Assembly: GCF_020525925.1 (NCBI RefSeq) | Contig: NZ_CP084876.1 | Coordinates: forward strand, 5,270,001-5,334,000 | Direction of reading: 5' to 3' | Source of the DNA: Klebsiella quasipneumoniae subsp. quasipneumoniae | Lineage (GTDB): Bacteria; Pseudomonadota; Gammaproteobacteria; Enterobacterales; Enterobacteriaceae | DNA length: 64,000 bases | Shown: positions 50,040-64,000 of the stretch, piece by piece | Layout of the letters: each line of letters begins with the position of its first letter | Numbering within the stretch: position 1 is the stretch's first letter | Notes under the pieces: generated by a model | Databases searched by the model: none | Seen by the model: the letters and a program-made list of their open reading frames with translations, nothing else | Told to the model about the DNA's origin: nothing | Made by a program: the position numbers and the translations under genes

Positions 50040-50073
50040 AAAAGCCAGTCTGGTTTCCAGGCTGGCTTTTTTT
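50040..50073. terminator. Terminator of the atp operon
   Basis: AAAAGCCAG(T)CTGG, loop TTT, CCAG(G)CTGGCTTTTTTT. Because an A-run also precedes it, it could stop transcripts coming from the right. Confidence 0.92.
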
Positions 50074-50161
50074 ATGGCCAGCTGCTGACGAGCGGATGAA
50101 GTGAAAACAGAGTTCACCCTTAATTGTTATTGATTAGTTAAATGATGAAGCGTAGACTCTG

Positions 50162-50187
50162 TTTTATGTGATGTGTGTCACATAAAA
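50162..50187. promoter_or_regulatory. Perfect CRP-type dyad in the atpC-glmU gap
   Basis: TTTTATGTGA, six bases TGTGTG, TCACATAAAA: both arms match over 10 bp and the core is the exact CRP consensus TGTGA-N6-TCACA. On the plus strand a possible -10 TAAAAT (50183-50188) overlaps its right arm. It lies 38 bp upstream of a short frame with a good ribosome-binding site. Confidence 0.75.
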
Positions 50188-50224
50188 TAGCGTTATCAAA
50201 TTGCACCTGCGTCAGGAATTCATC

Positions 50225-50275
50225 ATGAAACTGTTCCATAAAATCATCGCTAAATTTAGCGTCCTGAGCTTCTAA
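50225..50275 (+). CDS. Candidate 16-residue peptide, unknown function
   Basis: ATG AAA CTG ... TTC TAA encodes MKLFHKIIAKFSVLSF, a basic, amphipathic or weakly membrane-seeking peptide. AGGA lies 7 bases upstream of the ATG, an ideal spacing. A CRP-type dyad is 38 bp upstream and an intrinsic terminator ends about 108 bp downstream, so a transcript of about 190 nt is plausible. I recognise no family. At this length the frame could be chance; the surrounding signals are the main support. It might be a leader peptide, a small toxin-like peptide, or part of a noncoding RNA. Confidence 0.35.
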   Translation: MKLFHKIIAKFSVLSF

Positions 50276-50353
50276 GCTCCGCGCTATCTCCCCCGCTGAC
50301 ACGACGTATCGCCCATCAAAACGACAACACTGGCGATGTGAAACCGGGCAAAG

Positions 50354-50383
50354 AAGGTCACCTGACGGTGGCCTTTCGTTTTT
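50354..50383 (+). terminator. Intrinsic terminator in the atpC-glmU gap
   Basis: AAGGTCACC, loop TGAC, GGTGGCCTT (one G-U pair) followed by TCGTTTTT. The tail resembles that of rrn-type terminators. It has no annotated gene upstream other than the candidate small transcript. Confidence 0.75.
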
Positions 50384-50522
50384 AATCACTACATCAATCA
50401 CTTTGCCGCCCTCCCCCCGCCAGCGACTGGCGACGATTATCCTGGTTCTTCCCGCTATGGGTGCTGAAAACCGCTTTCCGCAGCGGCTTTATTCAGGTGG
50501 CGAAAAAACAGCAAAAGCAGTG
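50384..50522 (+). pseudogene. Possible 3' remnant of an unidentified gene
   Basis: After a TAA at 50383-50385 one frame stays open to a TGA at 50520-50522 and reads like a real C-terminus: DWRRLSWFFPLWVLKTAF then RSGFIQVAKKQQKQ. There is no start codon in frame. The aromatic and basic composition looks like the end of a membrane-associated protein. No family recognised. It could be a decayed gene left in this enlarged intergenic region, or a chance frame. Confidence 0.25.
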
Positions 50523-50663
50523 AGATAGTCAATGATTATCCTCCCTACCCTCCTTTTTCAGCGTTAAACTGATTTGCAGTGGTTAAAAATAGCGTCATAA
50601 AATGGTGTATAGCGGTGAGCCTGGACGTTTTCTCCACGTCTCGTTTTATGATGAAAAATATGT

Positions 50664-50683
50664 AGAAATTTCAACGTGAAAGG
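50664..50683. promoter_or_regulatory. Candidate NagC site at the glmU promoter
   Basis: GAAATTTCAACGTGAAAGG has the TTTC/GAAA arms of NagC operators, 40-55 bp upstream of glmU. In E. coli the glmUS operon is activated by NagC at two sites. I see only this one clearly. Confidence 0.4.
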
Positions 50684-50719
50684 CTTTTACTTTTCGTTCT
50701 AACTACCGTCAGGATGAGT

Positions 50720-52090
50720 ATGTCAAATAGTGCGATGAGCGTGGTTATCCTTGCCGCAGGCAAAGGGACCCGCATGTATTCCGATCTTCCTAAGGTGCTG
50801 CATACCCTGGCCGGGAAGCCAATGGTGCAGCATGTCATTGATGCCGCTAACGATTTAGGCGCATGTGCGGTACACCTGGTGTACGGCCACGGCGGCGATC
50901 TGCTGCGTCAGACGCTGCATGAAGACAACCTGAACTGGGTGCTGCAGGCCGAGCAGCTAGGAACCGGGCACGCCATGCAGCAGGCGGCGCCGTTCTTCAA
51001 TGATGATGAAGACATCCTGATGCTCTACGGCGACGTGCCGCTGATCTCCGTCGAGACGCTACAGCGCCTGCGCGCCGCGAAACCGCAGGGCGGGATTGGT
51101 CTGCTGACGGTGAAGCTGGATGATCCAACCGGCTATGGCCGCATTACCCGTGAGAATGGCCAGGTGACAGGCATCGTTGAGCACAAAGATGCCAGCGAGA
51201 CGCAGCGCCAGATTCAGGAAATTAACACCGGGATCCTGATCGCCGGCGGAGCAGATCTCAAGCGCTGGCTTGCGAAGCTCACCAATAACAACGCCCAGGG
51301 CGAATACTACATCACCGATATCATCGCCATGGCGCATCAGGAAGGTCACGAGATCGTTGCCGTGCATCCCCAGCGCCTGAGCGAAGTCGAAGGCGTCAAC
51401 AATCGCCTGCAGCTTGCGCGCCTGGAGCGCGTCTACCAGGCTGAGCAAGCGGAAAAGCTGCTGCTGGCGGGGGTGATGTTGCGCGATCCGGCGCGTTTCG
51501 ATCTGCGCGGTACGCTGCAGCACGGGCGCGATGTGGAGATCGATACTAACGTTATTCTGCAAGGCCGCGTCGTGCTGGGCGATCGCGTGAAAATCGGCGC
51601 CGGCTGTGTGATTAAAAACAGCACTATCGGCGATGATTGCGAAATCAGCCCCTACAGCGTGGTGGAAGATGCCCAGCTGCAGGCGGCCTGCACCATCGGC
51701 CCATTTGCCCGTCTGCGCCCGGGCGCCGAACTGCTGGAAGGCGCCCACGTTGGCAACTTCGTGGAAATGAAAAAGGCGCGTCTCGGCAAAGGCTCCAAGG
51801 CGGGTCATCTGACCTATCTGGGCGATGCGGAGATCGGTGATAACGTCAATATCGGCGCGGGCACCATCACCTGCAACTATGATGGCGCGAATAAACATAA
51901 AACGATTATTGGCGATGATGTCTTTGTCGGCTCGGATACCCAGCTAGTGGCCCCGGTCACGGTAGGCAACGGTGTCACGATCGCCGCCGGCACCACCGTC
52001 ACACGCAATATCGCCGATAACGAACTGGTGTTGAGCCGCGTACCGCAGGTCCACAAACAGGGCTGGCAGCGTCCGGTGAAGAAAAAATAA
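50720..52090 (+). CDS. glmU: Bifunctional glucosamine-1-phosphate acetyltransferase / N-acetylglucosamine-1-phosphate uridyltransferase
   Basis: 456 residues from ATG 50720, which has AGGA five bases upstream; the ATG at 50714 is within that site. The N-terminal pyrophosphorylase domain has LAAGKGTRM (11-19) and Lys25. The C-terminal left-handed beta-helix (from about residue 250, hexapeptide repeats such as IGDDCEISP and [10 protein letters not shown]) does the acetyl transfer. It makes UDP-GlcNAc for peptidoglycan and LPS. Operon with glmS. Confidence 0.97.
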   Translation: MSNSAMSVVILAAGKGTRMYSDLPKVLHTLAGKPMVQHVIDAANDLGACAVHLVYGHGGDLLRQTLHEDNLNWVLQAEQLGTGHAMQQAAPFFNDDEDILMLYGDVPLISVETLQRLRAAKPQGGIGLLTVKLDDPTGYGRITRENGQVTGIVEHKDASETQRQIQEINTGILIAGGADLKRWLAKLTNNNAQGEYYITDIIAMAHQEGHEIVAVHPQRLSEVEGVNNRLQLARLERVYQAEQAEKLLLAGVMLRDPARFDLRGTLQHGRDVEIDTNVILQGRVVLGDRVKIGAGCVIKNSTIGDDCEISPYSVVEDAQLQAACTIGPFARLRPGAELLEGAHVGNFVEMKKARLGKGSKAGHLTYLGDAEIGDNVNIGAGTITCNYDGANKHKTIIGDDVFVGSDTQLVAPVTVGNGVTIAAGTTVTRNIADNELVLSRVPQVHKQGWQRPVKKK

Positions 52091-52099
52091 ACAGGATTG

Positions 52100-52126
52100 T
52101 CGCCGGGGGTGAAAAACGCCCGGCGA
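52100..52126 (+). repeat. Hairpin between glmU and glmS
   Basis: TCGCCGGG and CCCGGCGA form an 8-bp stem with an 11-base loop, 10 bp after the glmU stop. There is no U-run. The glmUS message is cut in this interval by RNase E in E. coli, and glmS is then controlled by the sRNA GlmZ, so a processing or stabilising role is plausible. Confidence 0.6.
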
Positions 52127-52276
52127 ACCAGGATGAGAGGGTCAATATAGATCCCCGTCCGCAGGCAGTACCATAACAATAACCCCACTCTCTACAAGGC
52201 TCGGGGCGCCCGGAAAACGGGCAAATACAGGTCAGCGACAACGCATGGCATATCGCCATTATCAGGAAATTTAACT

Positions 52277-54106
52277 ATGTGTGGAATTGTTGGCGCAGTC
52301 GCGCAGCGTGATATTGCTGAAATCCTTCTCGAAGGTTTACGTCGTCTGGAATACCGTGGCTATGACTCTGCCGGTCTGGCGGTAGTCGACAGCGAAGGTC
52401 ATATGACCCGCGTGCGTCGCCTGGGTAAGGTACAGATGCTGGCTCAGGCGGTCGAAGAGCAACCGTTACACGGTGGTACCGGGATCGCCCATACTCGTTG
52501 GGCGACGCACGGCGAACCGTCTGAGAGCAATGCGCATCCGCATGTTTCTGAACACATTGTGGTGGTCCATAACGGGATCATCGAAAACCACGAGCCGCTG
52601 CGCGCACTGCTGCAGTCTCGCGGCTATGTCTTCGTCACTGAGACCGATACCGAAGTTATCGCCCATCTGGTGCACTGGGAGCTGGAACAAGGTGGTACCT
52701 TACGTGAAGCCGTGCTGCGCGCCATCCCGCAGCTGCGCGGCGCCTACGGCACCGTCATCATGGATACCCGCGACCCGGGAACTCTGCTGGCGGCCCGCTC
52801 CGGTAGCCCACTGGTTATCGGTCTGGGCATGGGGGAAAACTTTATCGCCTCCGACCAGCTGGCGCTGCTGCCGGTTACCCGCCGCTTCATCTTCCTCGAA
52901 GAGGGCGATATTGCGGAAGTGACTCGTCGCTCGGTGGTGATTTTCGATAAATCCGCTGCGCAAGTGAAGCGCCAGGAGATCGAATCCAATCTGCAGTATG
53001 ACGCCGGCGATAAAGGTATCTATCGCCACTATATGCAGAAAGAGATTTTCGAACAGCCGAACGCGATTAAGAACACCCTGACCGGGCGTATCAGCCACGG
53101 CGAAGTCGATCTCAGCGAGCTGGGGCCGAACGCCAATGAAATGCTGGCTCAGGTCGAACATATTCAGATTGTTGCCTGCGGGACCTCCTATAACTCCGGG
53201 ATGGTCTCCCGCTACTGGTTTGAAGCGTTAGCCGGCGTGCCGTGCGATGTGGAAATCGCCTCCGAATTCCGCTATCGCAAGTCCGCGGTGCGTCGTAACA
53301 GCCTGATGATCACCCTTTCCCAGTCCGGTGAAACTGCCGATACGCTGGCGGCGCTGCGATTGTCGAAAGAGCTGGGCTATCTCGGCTCGCTGGCCATCTG
53401 CAACGTGCCGGGCTCGTCGCTGGTGCGCGAATCCGATCTGGCGCTGATGACCAAAGCCGGAACGGAAATTGGCGTGGCCTCGACCAAGGCCTTTACCACT
53501 CAGCTGACGGTGCTGCTGATGCTGGTGGCGAAACTGGCGCGATTGAAAGGTCAGGATGCGTCCATTGAGCATGATATCGTCCACGGCCTGCAGGCGCTGC
53601 CGAGTCGTATCGAGCAGATGCTCTCTCAGGACAAGCGTATTGAGCAGCTGGCAGAGCGTTTCTCTGATAAGCACCATGCGCTGTTCCTCGGCCGCGGCGA
53701 TCAGTATCCGATCGCCATGGAAGGGGCGCTGAAGCTGAAAGAGATCTCCTACATTCACGCGGAAGCCTACGCGGCGGGCGAGCTGAAGCACGGCCCGCTG
53801 GCGCTGATTGATGCGGAAATGCCGGTGATCGTGGTGGCGCCGAACAACGAGCTGCTGGAAAAACTGAAATCCAACATCGAAGAAGTTCGCGCCCGCGGCG
53901 GTGAGCTGTACGTCTTCGCCGACGGTGACGCCGGCTTCAACGGCAGCGACAACATGCACATCATTGAGATGCCGCATGTCGAAGAGACCATCGCCCCCAT
54001 CTTCTACACCGTGCCGCTGCAGCTGCTGGCTTATCACGTTGCGCTGATCAAAGGCACAGACGTTGATCAGCCGCGTAACCTGGCGAAATCGGTCACGGTT
54101 GAGTAA
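52277..54106 (+). CDS. glmS: Glutamine-fructose-6-phosphate aminotransferase GlmS
   Basis: 609 residues. After Met1 the catalytic Cys2 starts the glutaminase domain ([11 protein letters not shown]), and two SIS sugar-isomerase domains follow (CGTSYNSGM and [18 protein letters not shown]). It makes glucosamine-6-phosphate, the first step toward UDP-GlcNAc. The 3' end holds the TnsD target of Tn7; the insertion point just downstream is empty here. Confidence 0.98.
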   Translation: MCGIVGAVAQRDIAEILLEGLRRLEYRGYDSAGLAVVDSEGHMTRVRRLGKVQMLAQAVEEQPLHGGTGIAHTRWATHGEPSESNAHPHVSEHIVVVHNGIIENHEPLRALLQSRGYVFVTETDTEVIAHLVHWELEQGGTLREAVLRAIPQLRGAYGTVIMDTRDPGTLLAARSGSPLVIGLGMGENFIASDQLALLPVTRRFIFLEEGDIAEVTRRSVVIFDKSAAQVKRQEIESNLQYDAGDKGIYRHYMQKEIFEQPNAIKNTLTGRISHGEVDLSELGPNANEMLAQVEHIQIVACGTSYNSGMVSRYWFEALAGVPCDVEIASEFRYRKSAVRRNSLMITLSQSGETADTLAALRLSKELGYLGSLAICNVPGSSLVRESDLALMTKAGTEIGVASTKAFTTQLTVLLMLVAKLARLKGQDASIEHDIVHGLQALPSRIEQMLSQDKRIEQLAERFSDKHHALFLGRGDQYPIAMEGALKLKEISYIHAEAYAAGELKHGPLALIDAEMPVIVVAPNNELLEKLKSNIEEVRARGGELYVFADGDAGFNGSDNMHIIEMPHVEETIAPIFYTVPLQLLAYHVALIKGTDVDQPRNLAKSVTVE

Positions 54107-54123
54107 CGTATTACCTCTTTTGC

Positions 54124-54153
54124 AAAGGGCTGCCGGCGGTGGCCCTTTTTTAT
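54124..54153 (+). terminator. glmS terminator and vacant attTn7 insertion point
   Basis: AAAGGGC, GC-rich loop, GCCCTTT followed by a T-rich tail. Tn7 normally inserts about 25 bp after the glmS stop codon, which is near 54131 in the loop. No Tn7 end or 5-bp duplication is visible, so the site looks unoccupied. Confidence 0.85.
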
Positions 54154-54339
54154 TTTCACCTGCTGTTTTTCGCCGATCTTGTGCGCAATATGTGGGATGG
54201 CGATAGACGACAAACGATCGTTTTGCACTGCGATTTGGTTGTCATAAAAAGAAAATTATTCCGTCATTGTATGGTCATGCTTGCAGATAACCGTTTGAGT
54301 TATAAGCGTATTATTTGACGCAAAATCCCGTCTCCCGGC

Positions 54340-54380
54340 CTGTCATAAAACTGTCATAATTCGTACATTTTACTGTCACC
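54340..54380 (+). promoter_or_regulatory. Pho boxes of the pstS promoter
   Basis: Tandem CTGTCATAAAA CTGTCATAA (54340-54359) and a third half-site ACTGTCACC (54372-54380) are the direct-repeat pattern bound by phosphorylated PhoB, spaced 11 bp, then about 21 bp. They lie about 65-105 bp before pstS and match the E. coli layout. The rest of the 339-bp glmS-pstS gap shows no gene. Confidence 0.93.
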
Positions 54381-54406
54381 TCTTTGACCTATTTTGCTCA
54401 CCATAG

Positions 54407-55486
<1,080 letters not shown>

Positions 55487-55546
55487 CAGTAGATTTTTGA
55501 CGAAGATGGCGGGGGCGTTCAGCGCTGCCCGCCCTACGGTTCAGAC

Positions 55547-55575
55547 TGTAGGCCCGGAAGCGAACGCCACCGGGC
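55547..55575. repeat. REP-like palindrome between pstS and pstC
   Basis: GCCCGG (55552-55557) and CCGGGC (55570-55575) flank AAGCGAACGCCA, preceded by GTAG. Same core as the elements at 18571-18601 and 41853-41879. It sits where differential expression of pstS and pstC is expected. Confidence 0.72.
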
Positions 55576-55610
55576 ATTTATTCGAACAAGCTTTAATACG
55601 TAAAGAGTAA

Positions 55611-58282
<2,672 letters not shown>

Positions 58283-58332
58283 TTTGCCCTTGTGCTTTCA
58301 GGCTCTCACCAGTTGGGCAATCAGGAGACACC

Positions 58333-59058
58333 ATGGACAACCTAAATCTTAACAAACATATTTCCGGCCAGTTCAACGCTGAACTGGAGTATATCCGCAC
58401 CCAGGTGATGACCATGGGTGGGCTGGTGGAGCAACAGCTTTCTGATGCGATCACCGCCATGCATAACCAGGACAGCGATCTGGCGAAACGCGTGATTGAC
58501 GGCGACAAGCAGGTCAACATGATGGAAGTGGCGATCGATGAAGCCTGCGTGCGCATCATCGCCAAGCGCCAGCCGACCGCCAGCGACCTGCGCCTGGTGA
58601 TGGCGATCATCAAGACCATCGCTGAGCTGGAACGCATTGGCGACGTGGCGGATAAAATCTGCCGTACCGCGCTGGAGAAGTTTTCCCAGCAGCACCAGCC
58701 GCTGCTGGTGAGCCTCGAATCGCTGGGCCGCCATACGGTGCAGATGCTGCATGACGTGCTGGATGCCTTCGCGCGTATGGATCTCGACGAGGCGGTACGT
58801 ATCTATCGCGAAGACAAGAAAGTCGACCAGGAGTATGAAGGCATCGTGCGTCAGCTGATGACCTACATGATGGAAGACTCGCGCACTATCCCCAGCGTTC
58901 TGACGGCGCTGTTCTGCGCGCGCTCCATCGAACGTATCGGCGACCGCTGCCAGAATATTTGCGAATATATTTTCTACTTCGTCAAAGGCCAGGATTTCCG
59001 TCATGTGGGCGGCGATGAACTGGATAAACTGCTCGCCGGGAAAGATCCGAAAGAGTAA
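58333..59058 (+). CDS. phoU: Phosphate signalling protein PhoU
   Basis: 241 residues from ATG 58333 ([14 protein letters not shown]), with CAGGAGA upstream. Two three-helix PhoU repeats, each with an E/DxxxD-type metal motif (for example in [12 protein letters not shown] and [13 protein letters not shown]). It is needed to turn off the PhoR-PhoB system in high phosphate. Last gene of the operon. Confidence 0.97.
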   Translation: MDNLNLNKHISGQFNAELEYIRTQVMTMGGLVEQQLSDAITAMHNQDSDLAKRVIDGDKQVNMMEVAIDEACVRIIAKRQPTASDLRLVMAIIKTIAELERIGDVADKICRTALEKFSQQHQPLLVSLESLGRHTVQMLHDVLDAFARMDLDEAVRIYREDKKVDQEYEGIVRQLMTYMMEDSRTIPSVLTALFCARSIERIGDRCQNICEYIFYFVKGQDFRHVGGDELDKLLAGKDPKE

Positions 59059-59069
59059 TAATCATTTTG

Positions 59070-59103
59070 TCTAATTCTGATAAATGGATTTATCAGAATT
59101 AGA
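59070..59103. repeat. Perfect 15-bp AT-rich inverted repeat after phoU
   Basis: TCTAATTCTGATAAA, loop TGGA, TTTATCAGAATTAGA. It begins 11 bp after the phoU stop. There is no T-run after it, so it is either a weak terminator, a 3' stabilising hairpin, or a protein-binding dyad in the upstream region of the bglH operon. Confidence 0.85.
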
Positions 59104-59132
59104 TATGATTCCTCCAGCGGCAGCGATATTGC

Positions 59133-59193
59133 TGCGATTATCGTCACAATTAACAGGCTGCCCGTTTGAGTTCTTCATTTTATCGCGTAACAA
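59133..59193 (+). promoter_or_regulatory. CRP-type promoter of the bglH-yieL operon
   Basis: A CRP site TGCGA-N6-TCACA (59133-59148, one mismatch) precedes -35 TTGAGT (59166-59171) and -10 TAACAA (59188-59193) with a 16-bp spacer. The predicted start near 59201 puts the CRP centre at about -61, the class I position. Other weak hexamers are possible in this AT-rich stretch. Confidence 0.65.
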
Positions 59194-59237
59194 TCAGTAT
59201 CCACTGACTGAGCACGCAAGCTCAGAATGTTTTAAAC

Positions 59238-59306
59238 GGATTGTTACTGCGACAGCAGGCAAAACCTGATATTGCCCCCCCCACGGCGGCGATATCAGGT
59301 TTTTTT
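59238..59306 (+). promoter_or_regulatory. Ribonucleic antiterminator (RAT 1) overlapping terminator 1
   Basis: GGATTGTTACTGC, spacer, GCAGGCAAAACCT (59238-59267) is the RNA target of BglG/LicT antiterminators. Its 3' part forms the left arm of a terminator: AACCTGATAT, GC-rich loop, ATATCAGGTT, then six further T. Binding of a dimeric antiterminator to RAT would block the terminator hairpin. It matches the E. coli bgl leader. Confidence 0.92.
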
Positions 59307-59330
59307 ATGCGCGCTAAGAATGACTTAATA

Positions 59331-59408
59331 AGGGTTGCTACCGCGATGCGCGGGCAAAACCTGAAGAGGATTATCTGTTTAGGCAGATCGTCTTCTTCGG
59401 GTTTTTTT
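59331..59408 (+). promoter_or_regulatory. Second antiterminator RNA site (RAT 2) overlapping terminator 2
   Basis: AGGGTTGCTACCGC, spacer, GCGGGCAAAACCT (59331-59362) is a second RAT. Its end pairs in AACCTGAAGA...TCTTCGGGTT with a run of seven T (terminator 2, 59359-59408). In E. coli a similar second element lies after bglG; here it is only 24 bp past terminator 1, with no gene between. Confidence 0.9.
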
Positions 59409-59525
59409 GCTTTTTTCTCACCGCAAAAATAACAGCCCTCGCGCCCTTAAGCGGTATGGATACAGCTATTAGAACCCGCGCGATGCTTGTCGCTGTCGTA
59501 TTTATTTATGCCAACACTTATATAA

Positions 59526-61166
<1,641 letters not shown>

Positions 61167-61174
61167 GACGATAA

Positions 61175-62371
<1,197 letters not shown>

Positions 62372-62375
62372 CCGG

Positions 62376-62393
62376 TGGGGGCGTTTAGCCCCC
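62376..62393 (+). terminator. Weak terminator-like hairpin after yieL
   Basis: GGGGGC, loop GTTTA, GCCCCC, followed by GCTTTCC, just 5 bp after the yieL stop. The T-run is poor. Confidence 0.5.
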
Positions 62394-62507
62394 GCTTTCC
62401 ACAAGTGAAGAAAGACAAGATGAAAGTGATTGCGTCCCAAGATGATGAAGAGATAGCCGGTCGCCAGCCGTCCTGTTCTGGGCTCGATCATAGCGCTACC
62501 TGCCAAC

Positions 62508-62527
62508 CGTCGCCCGGTTGGGCGACG
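62508..62527. repeat. Inverted repeat between the convergent yieL and yieH
   Basis: CGTCGCCC, loop GGTT, GGGCGACG: a perfect 8-bp stem 8 bp past the yieH stop on the minus strand. Likely a 3' stabiliser or terminator hairpin without a U-run. Confidence 0.6.
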
Positions 62528-62534
62528 CCGGGGG

Positions 62535-63200
62535 CTAGCGAGTGATATCCCAACCGCGCGCTTTCCACAATGCCGGCAGCGCAGCCAGATCGGTAAAGGT
62601 CGTCACTTTGGGATGATCGATGGGCGGGTTGTGCGGATCGGCGCAGAAGTAGAACACCTCCATGCCGGCGGCTATTCCCGATTGTGCACCTGCCCTGGAA
62701 TCATCAACCAGAATACAGTTCTCAACGTTAACGCTCATCGCCTTTGCGGCATGAAACATCAGCGCCGGATCGGGTTTCCAGCGCTGAATATCGTAGCCGC
62801 TGTATAACCGGTCAGCGAAATGGTGCAGCAGGCCGGTGCGGCCGAGAGAGTGTTGCATCTTACTGACCGGGCCATTGGAAACCACGCACATCGGGACGCT
62901 TACCGCATCCAGCAGCGCCTGGGCTCCGGCAATCACCTCCAGTTCGCTATCAAACAGGCGGGCGACTTCCGCACGGTAAATCGGCTCCAGAGTGGCCTTT
63001 TGCAGGTTAACGCCATGCTCGGCGTTGATGGTGTCGATTATTTCGTACAGCTTTACGCCTTTGAAGCGCTTAAAAATCTCTGCCAGCTCCAGCGTAATGC
63101 CAAATTCCTGGAACATGTGCACGTAGGCGCGGGAGCAAATCACCTCGCTGTCGACCAGCGTGCCGTCACAGTCAAAAAATACTGCTTCTGGTTGAGTCAT
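62535..63200 (-). CDS. yieH: HAD-family 6-phosphogluconate phosphatase YieH
   Basis: 221 residues. Motif I FFDCDGTLVDSE with nucleophile Asp10 and acid/base Asp12, motif II VVSNGP, Lys of motif III in RWKPDP, and motif IV LVDDSRAG. It has a helical cap of subfamily I. E. coli YieH dephosphorylates 6-phosphogluconate and some purine phosphates. Divergent from adeP. In K-12 yieK, cbrC and cbrB separate yieL from yieH; they are absent here. Confidence 0.93.
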   Translation of the reverse strand: MTQPEAVFFDCDGTLVDSEVICSRAYVHMFQEFGITLELAEIFKRFKGVKLYEIIDTINAEHGVNLQKATLEPIYRAEVARLFDSELEVIAGAQALLDAVSVPMCVVSNGPVSKMQHSLGRTGLLHHFADRLYSGYDIQRWKPDPALMFHAAKAMSVNVENCILVDDSRAGAQSGIAAGMEVFYFCADPHNPPIDHPKVTTFTDLAALPALWKARGWDITR

Positions 63201-63250
63201 AGCTATTCCATATTAACAAGTTTAACGTTTTCGTCATGTCCAATACCGCG

Positions 63251-63266
63251 ACGCAATCGTTGCCGT
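63251..63266 (+). promoter_or_regulatory. Candidate PurR operator upstream of adeP
   Basis: ACGCAATCGTTGCCGT matches the 16-bp palindrome ACGCAAACGTTTGCGT at 13 positions, including the central CG. It lies 104 bp before adeP. E. coli adeP (yieG) belongs to the PurR regulon. Confidence 0.7.
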
Positions 63267-63369
63267 ATAAGCAAAATAAATGAAAAAAATTACCATACAA
63301 CCGCGCCTGGTGCTGTAATTTGGTATAGGATAGCGTCGAATTTTCCCTCCTTACGTTCGGAAACCGATA

Positions 63370-64000
63370 ATGAGTCAACAACAAACCAGCCAGTCTTCTG
63401 GCCAGGGTCTGCTGGAGCGCGTATTTAAACTGCGCGAGCACGGCACCACGGTGCGCACGGAAGCCATCGCCGGTTTCACCACGTTCCTGACGATGGTGTA
63501 TATCGTTTTTGTTAACCCACAAATTCTTGGCGTAGCGGGCATGGATACCAGCGCCGTGTTTGTGACCACCTGTCTGATTGCCGCTTTCGGCAGTATCCTG
63601 ATGGGGCTGTTCGCGAACCTGCCGGTCGCCCTGGCGCCGGCGATGGGCCTGAATGCCTTTTTCGCCTTTGTGGTGGTGCAGGCGATGGGCCTGCCGTGGC
63701 AGGTCGGGATGGGCGCGATTTTCTGGGGCGCCGTCGGCCTGCTGCTGCTGACGATCTTCCGCGTACGCTACTGGATGATCGCCAATATTCCGCTGAGCCT
63801 GCGCGTGGGCATCACCAGCGGTATCGGTCTGTTTATCGGTATGATGGGCCTGAAGAACGCCGGGGTTATCGTCGCAAACCCGGAAACGCTGGTCAGCATT
63901 GGTCATTTGACCTCCCACAGCGTGCTGCTGGGCGTGCTGGGCTTCTTTATCATCGCGATTCTGGCGTCGCGCAACATTCATGCCGCGGTTCTGGTCTCTA
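63370..64000 (+). CDS. adeP: Adenine permease AdeP (YieG), 5' part
   Basis: The first 210 codons of a NCS2/AzgA-type purine permease, running off the right edge. MSQQQTSQSSGQGLLERVFKL is the start in two parts; the sequence GTTVRTEAIAGFTTFLTMVY and the transporter motif ALAPAMGLNAFFAF near residue 90 match E. coli YieG closely. Six or so membrane helices are visible. It is a high-affinity adenine:H+ symporter of the inner membrane. Divergent from yieH. Confidence 0.95.
   Translation, partial: MSQQQTSQSSGQGLLERVFKLREHGTTVRTEAIAGFTTFLTMVYIVFVNPQILGVAGMDTSAVFVTTCLIAAFGSILMGLFANLPVALAPAMGLNAFFAFVVVQAMGLPWQVGMGAIFWGAVGLLLLTIFRVRYWMIANIPLSLRVGITSGIGLFIGMMGLKNAGVIVANPETLVSIGHLTSHSVLLGVLGFFIIAILASRNIHAAVLVS

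Noticed and set aside
50138..50401. 87-codon minus-strand frame in the atpC-glmU gap with a GTG start
   Set aside because: It passes through the terminator hairpin and the CRP-type dyad, has no good ribosome-binding site and no recognisable domain. Kept only as a remote alternative to the plus-strand reading.
54239..54280. Possible extra Pho box further upstream of pstS
   Set aside because: TTGTCATAAAAAG has a single good half-site but no partner at 11 bp, unlike the tandem at 54340.
59084..59269. 61-codon frame in the bglH leader
   Set aside because: It covers the promoter, the predicted transcription start and the first antiterminator site, and has no ribosome-binding site.
63172..63981. 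269-codon minus frame opposite adeP
   Set aside because: It is antisense to a clear purine permease and overlaps the yieH start.

Overview
The window is chromosomal DNA of an enterobacterium spanning the replication origin. Nearly every protein aligns with an E. coli K-12 counterpart at close to the same length. Gene content (no yihF, no sulfoquinovose genes between typA and yihX, a reduced bgl locus) and the 16S variable regions point to Klebsiella, probably the K. pneumoniae complex or a near relative. That genus call is an inference from remembered sequences, not a database result. I see no prophage, insertion sequence, integron or CRISPR array.

Layout, left to right. 1-2863 (minus): yihY (cut by the edge), yihX, typA. 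3015-7307 (plus): the nitrogen-control operon glnA-glnL-glnG with NtrC sites and a sigma-54 promoter. 7418-11065: small protein yshB, then hemN, a small predicted membrane protein, yihI and the sRNA gene csrC on the minus strand, engB on plus, and the sRNA gene spf on minus. 11213-18488: polA (minus), yihG (plus), srkA-dsbA (minus), yihD (minus) and mobA-mobB (plus). 18619-24044: an rRNA operon on the minus strand (16S, tRNA-Glu, 23S, 5S) with P1/P2 promoters and two terminators. 24195-32193: yieP-hsrA (plus) and the ribose operon rbsDACBKR (minus) with its operator. 32342-39518: kup, ravA-viaA, asnA, asnC, mioC. 39544-39790: oriC with DnaA boxes R1-R4 and three AT-rich 13-mers. 39900-50023: mnmG, rsmG and the ATP synthase operon atpIBEFHAGDC. 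50720-54106: glmU-glmS. 54340-59058: the Pho-controlled pstSCAB-phoU operon. 59133-62371: a bglH porin and yieL esterase operon behind a CRP-type promoter and two tandem antiterminator-controlled terminators. 62535-64000: yieH (minus) and adeP (plus, cut by the edge).

Three points stand out. First, compared with E. coli K-12 the rRNA operon joins the mobAB flank of rrnA to the yieP flank of rrnC. The roughly 95 kb that lies between those operons in K-12 must sit elsewhere. Second, the bgl locus keeps its leader control and its porin/esterase genes but has no antiterminator, PTS permease or phospho-beta-glucosidase beside it. Third, the enlarged atpC-glmU gap holds a perfect CRP-type dyad, a 16-codon frame with a good ribosome-binding site, and an intrinsic terminator, which looks like an undescribed small transcription unit.

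Identities and gene-order comparisons rest on recall of E. coli sequences. Promoters, operators and RNA ends are read by eye.
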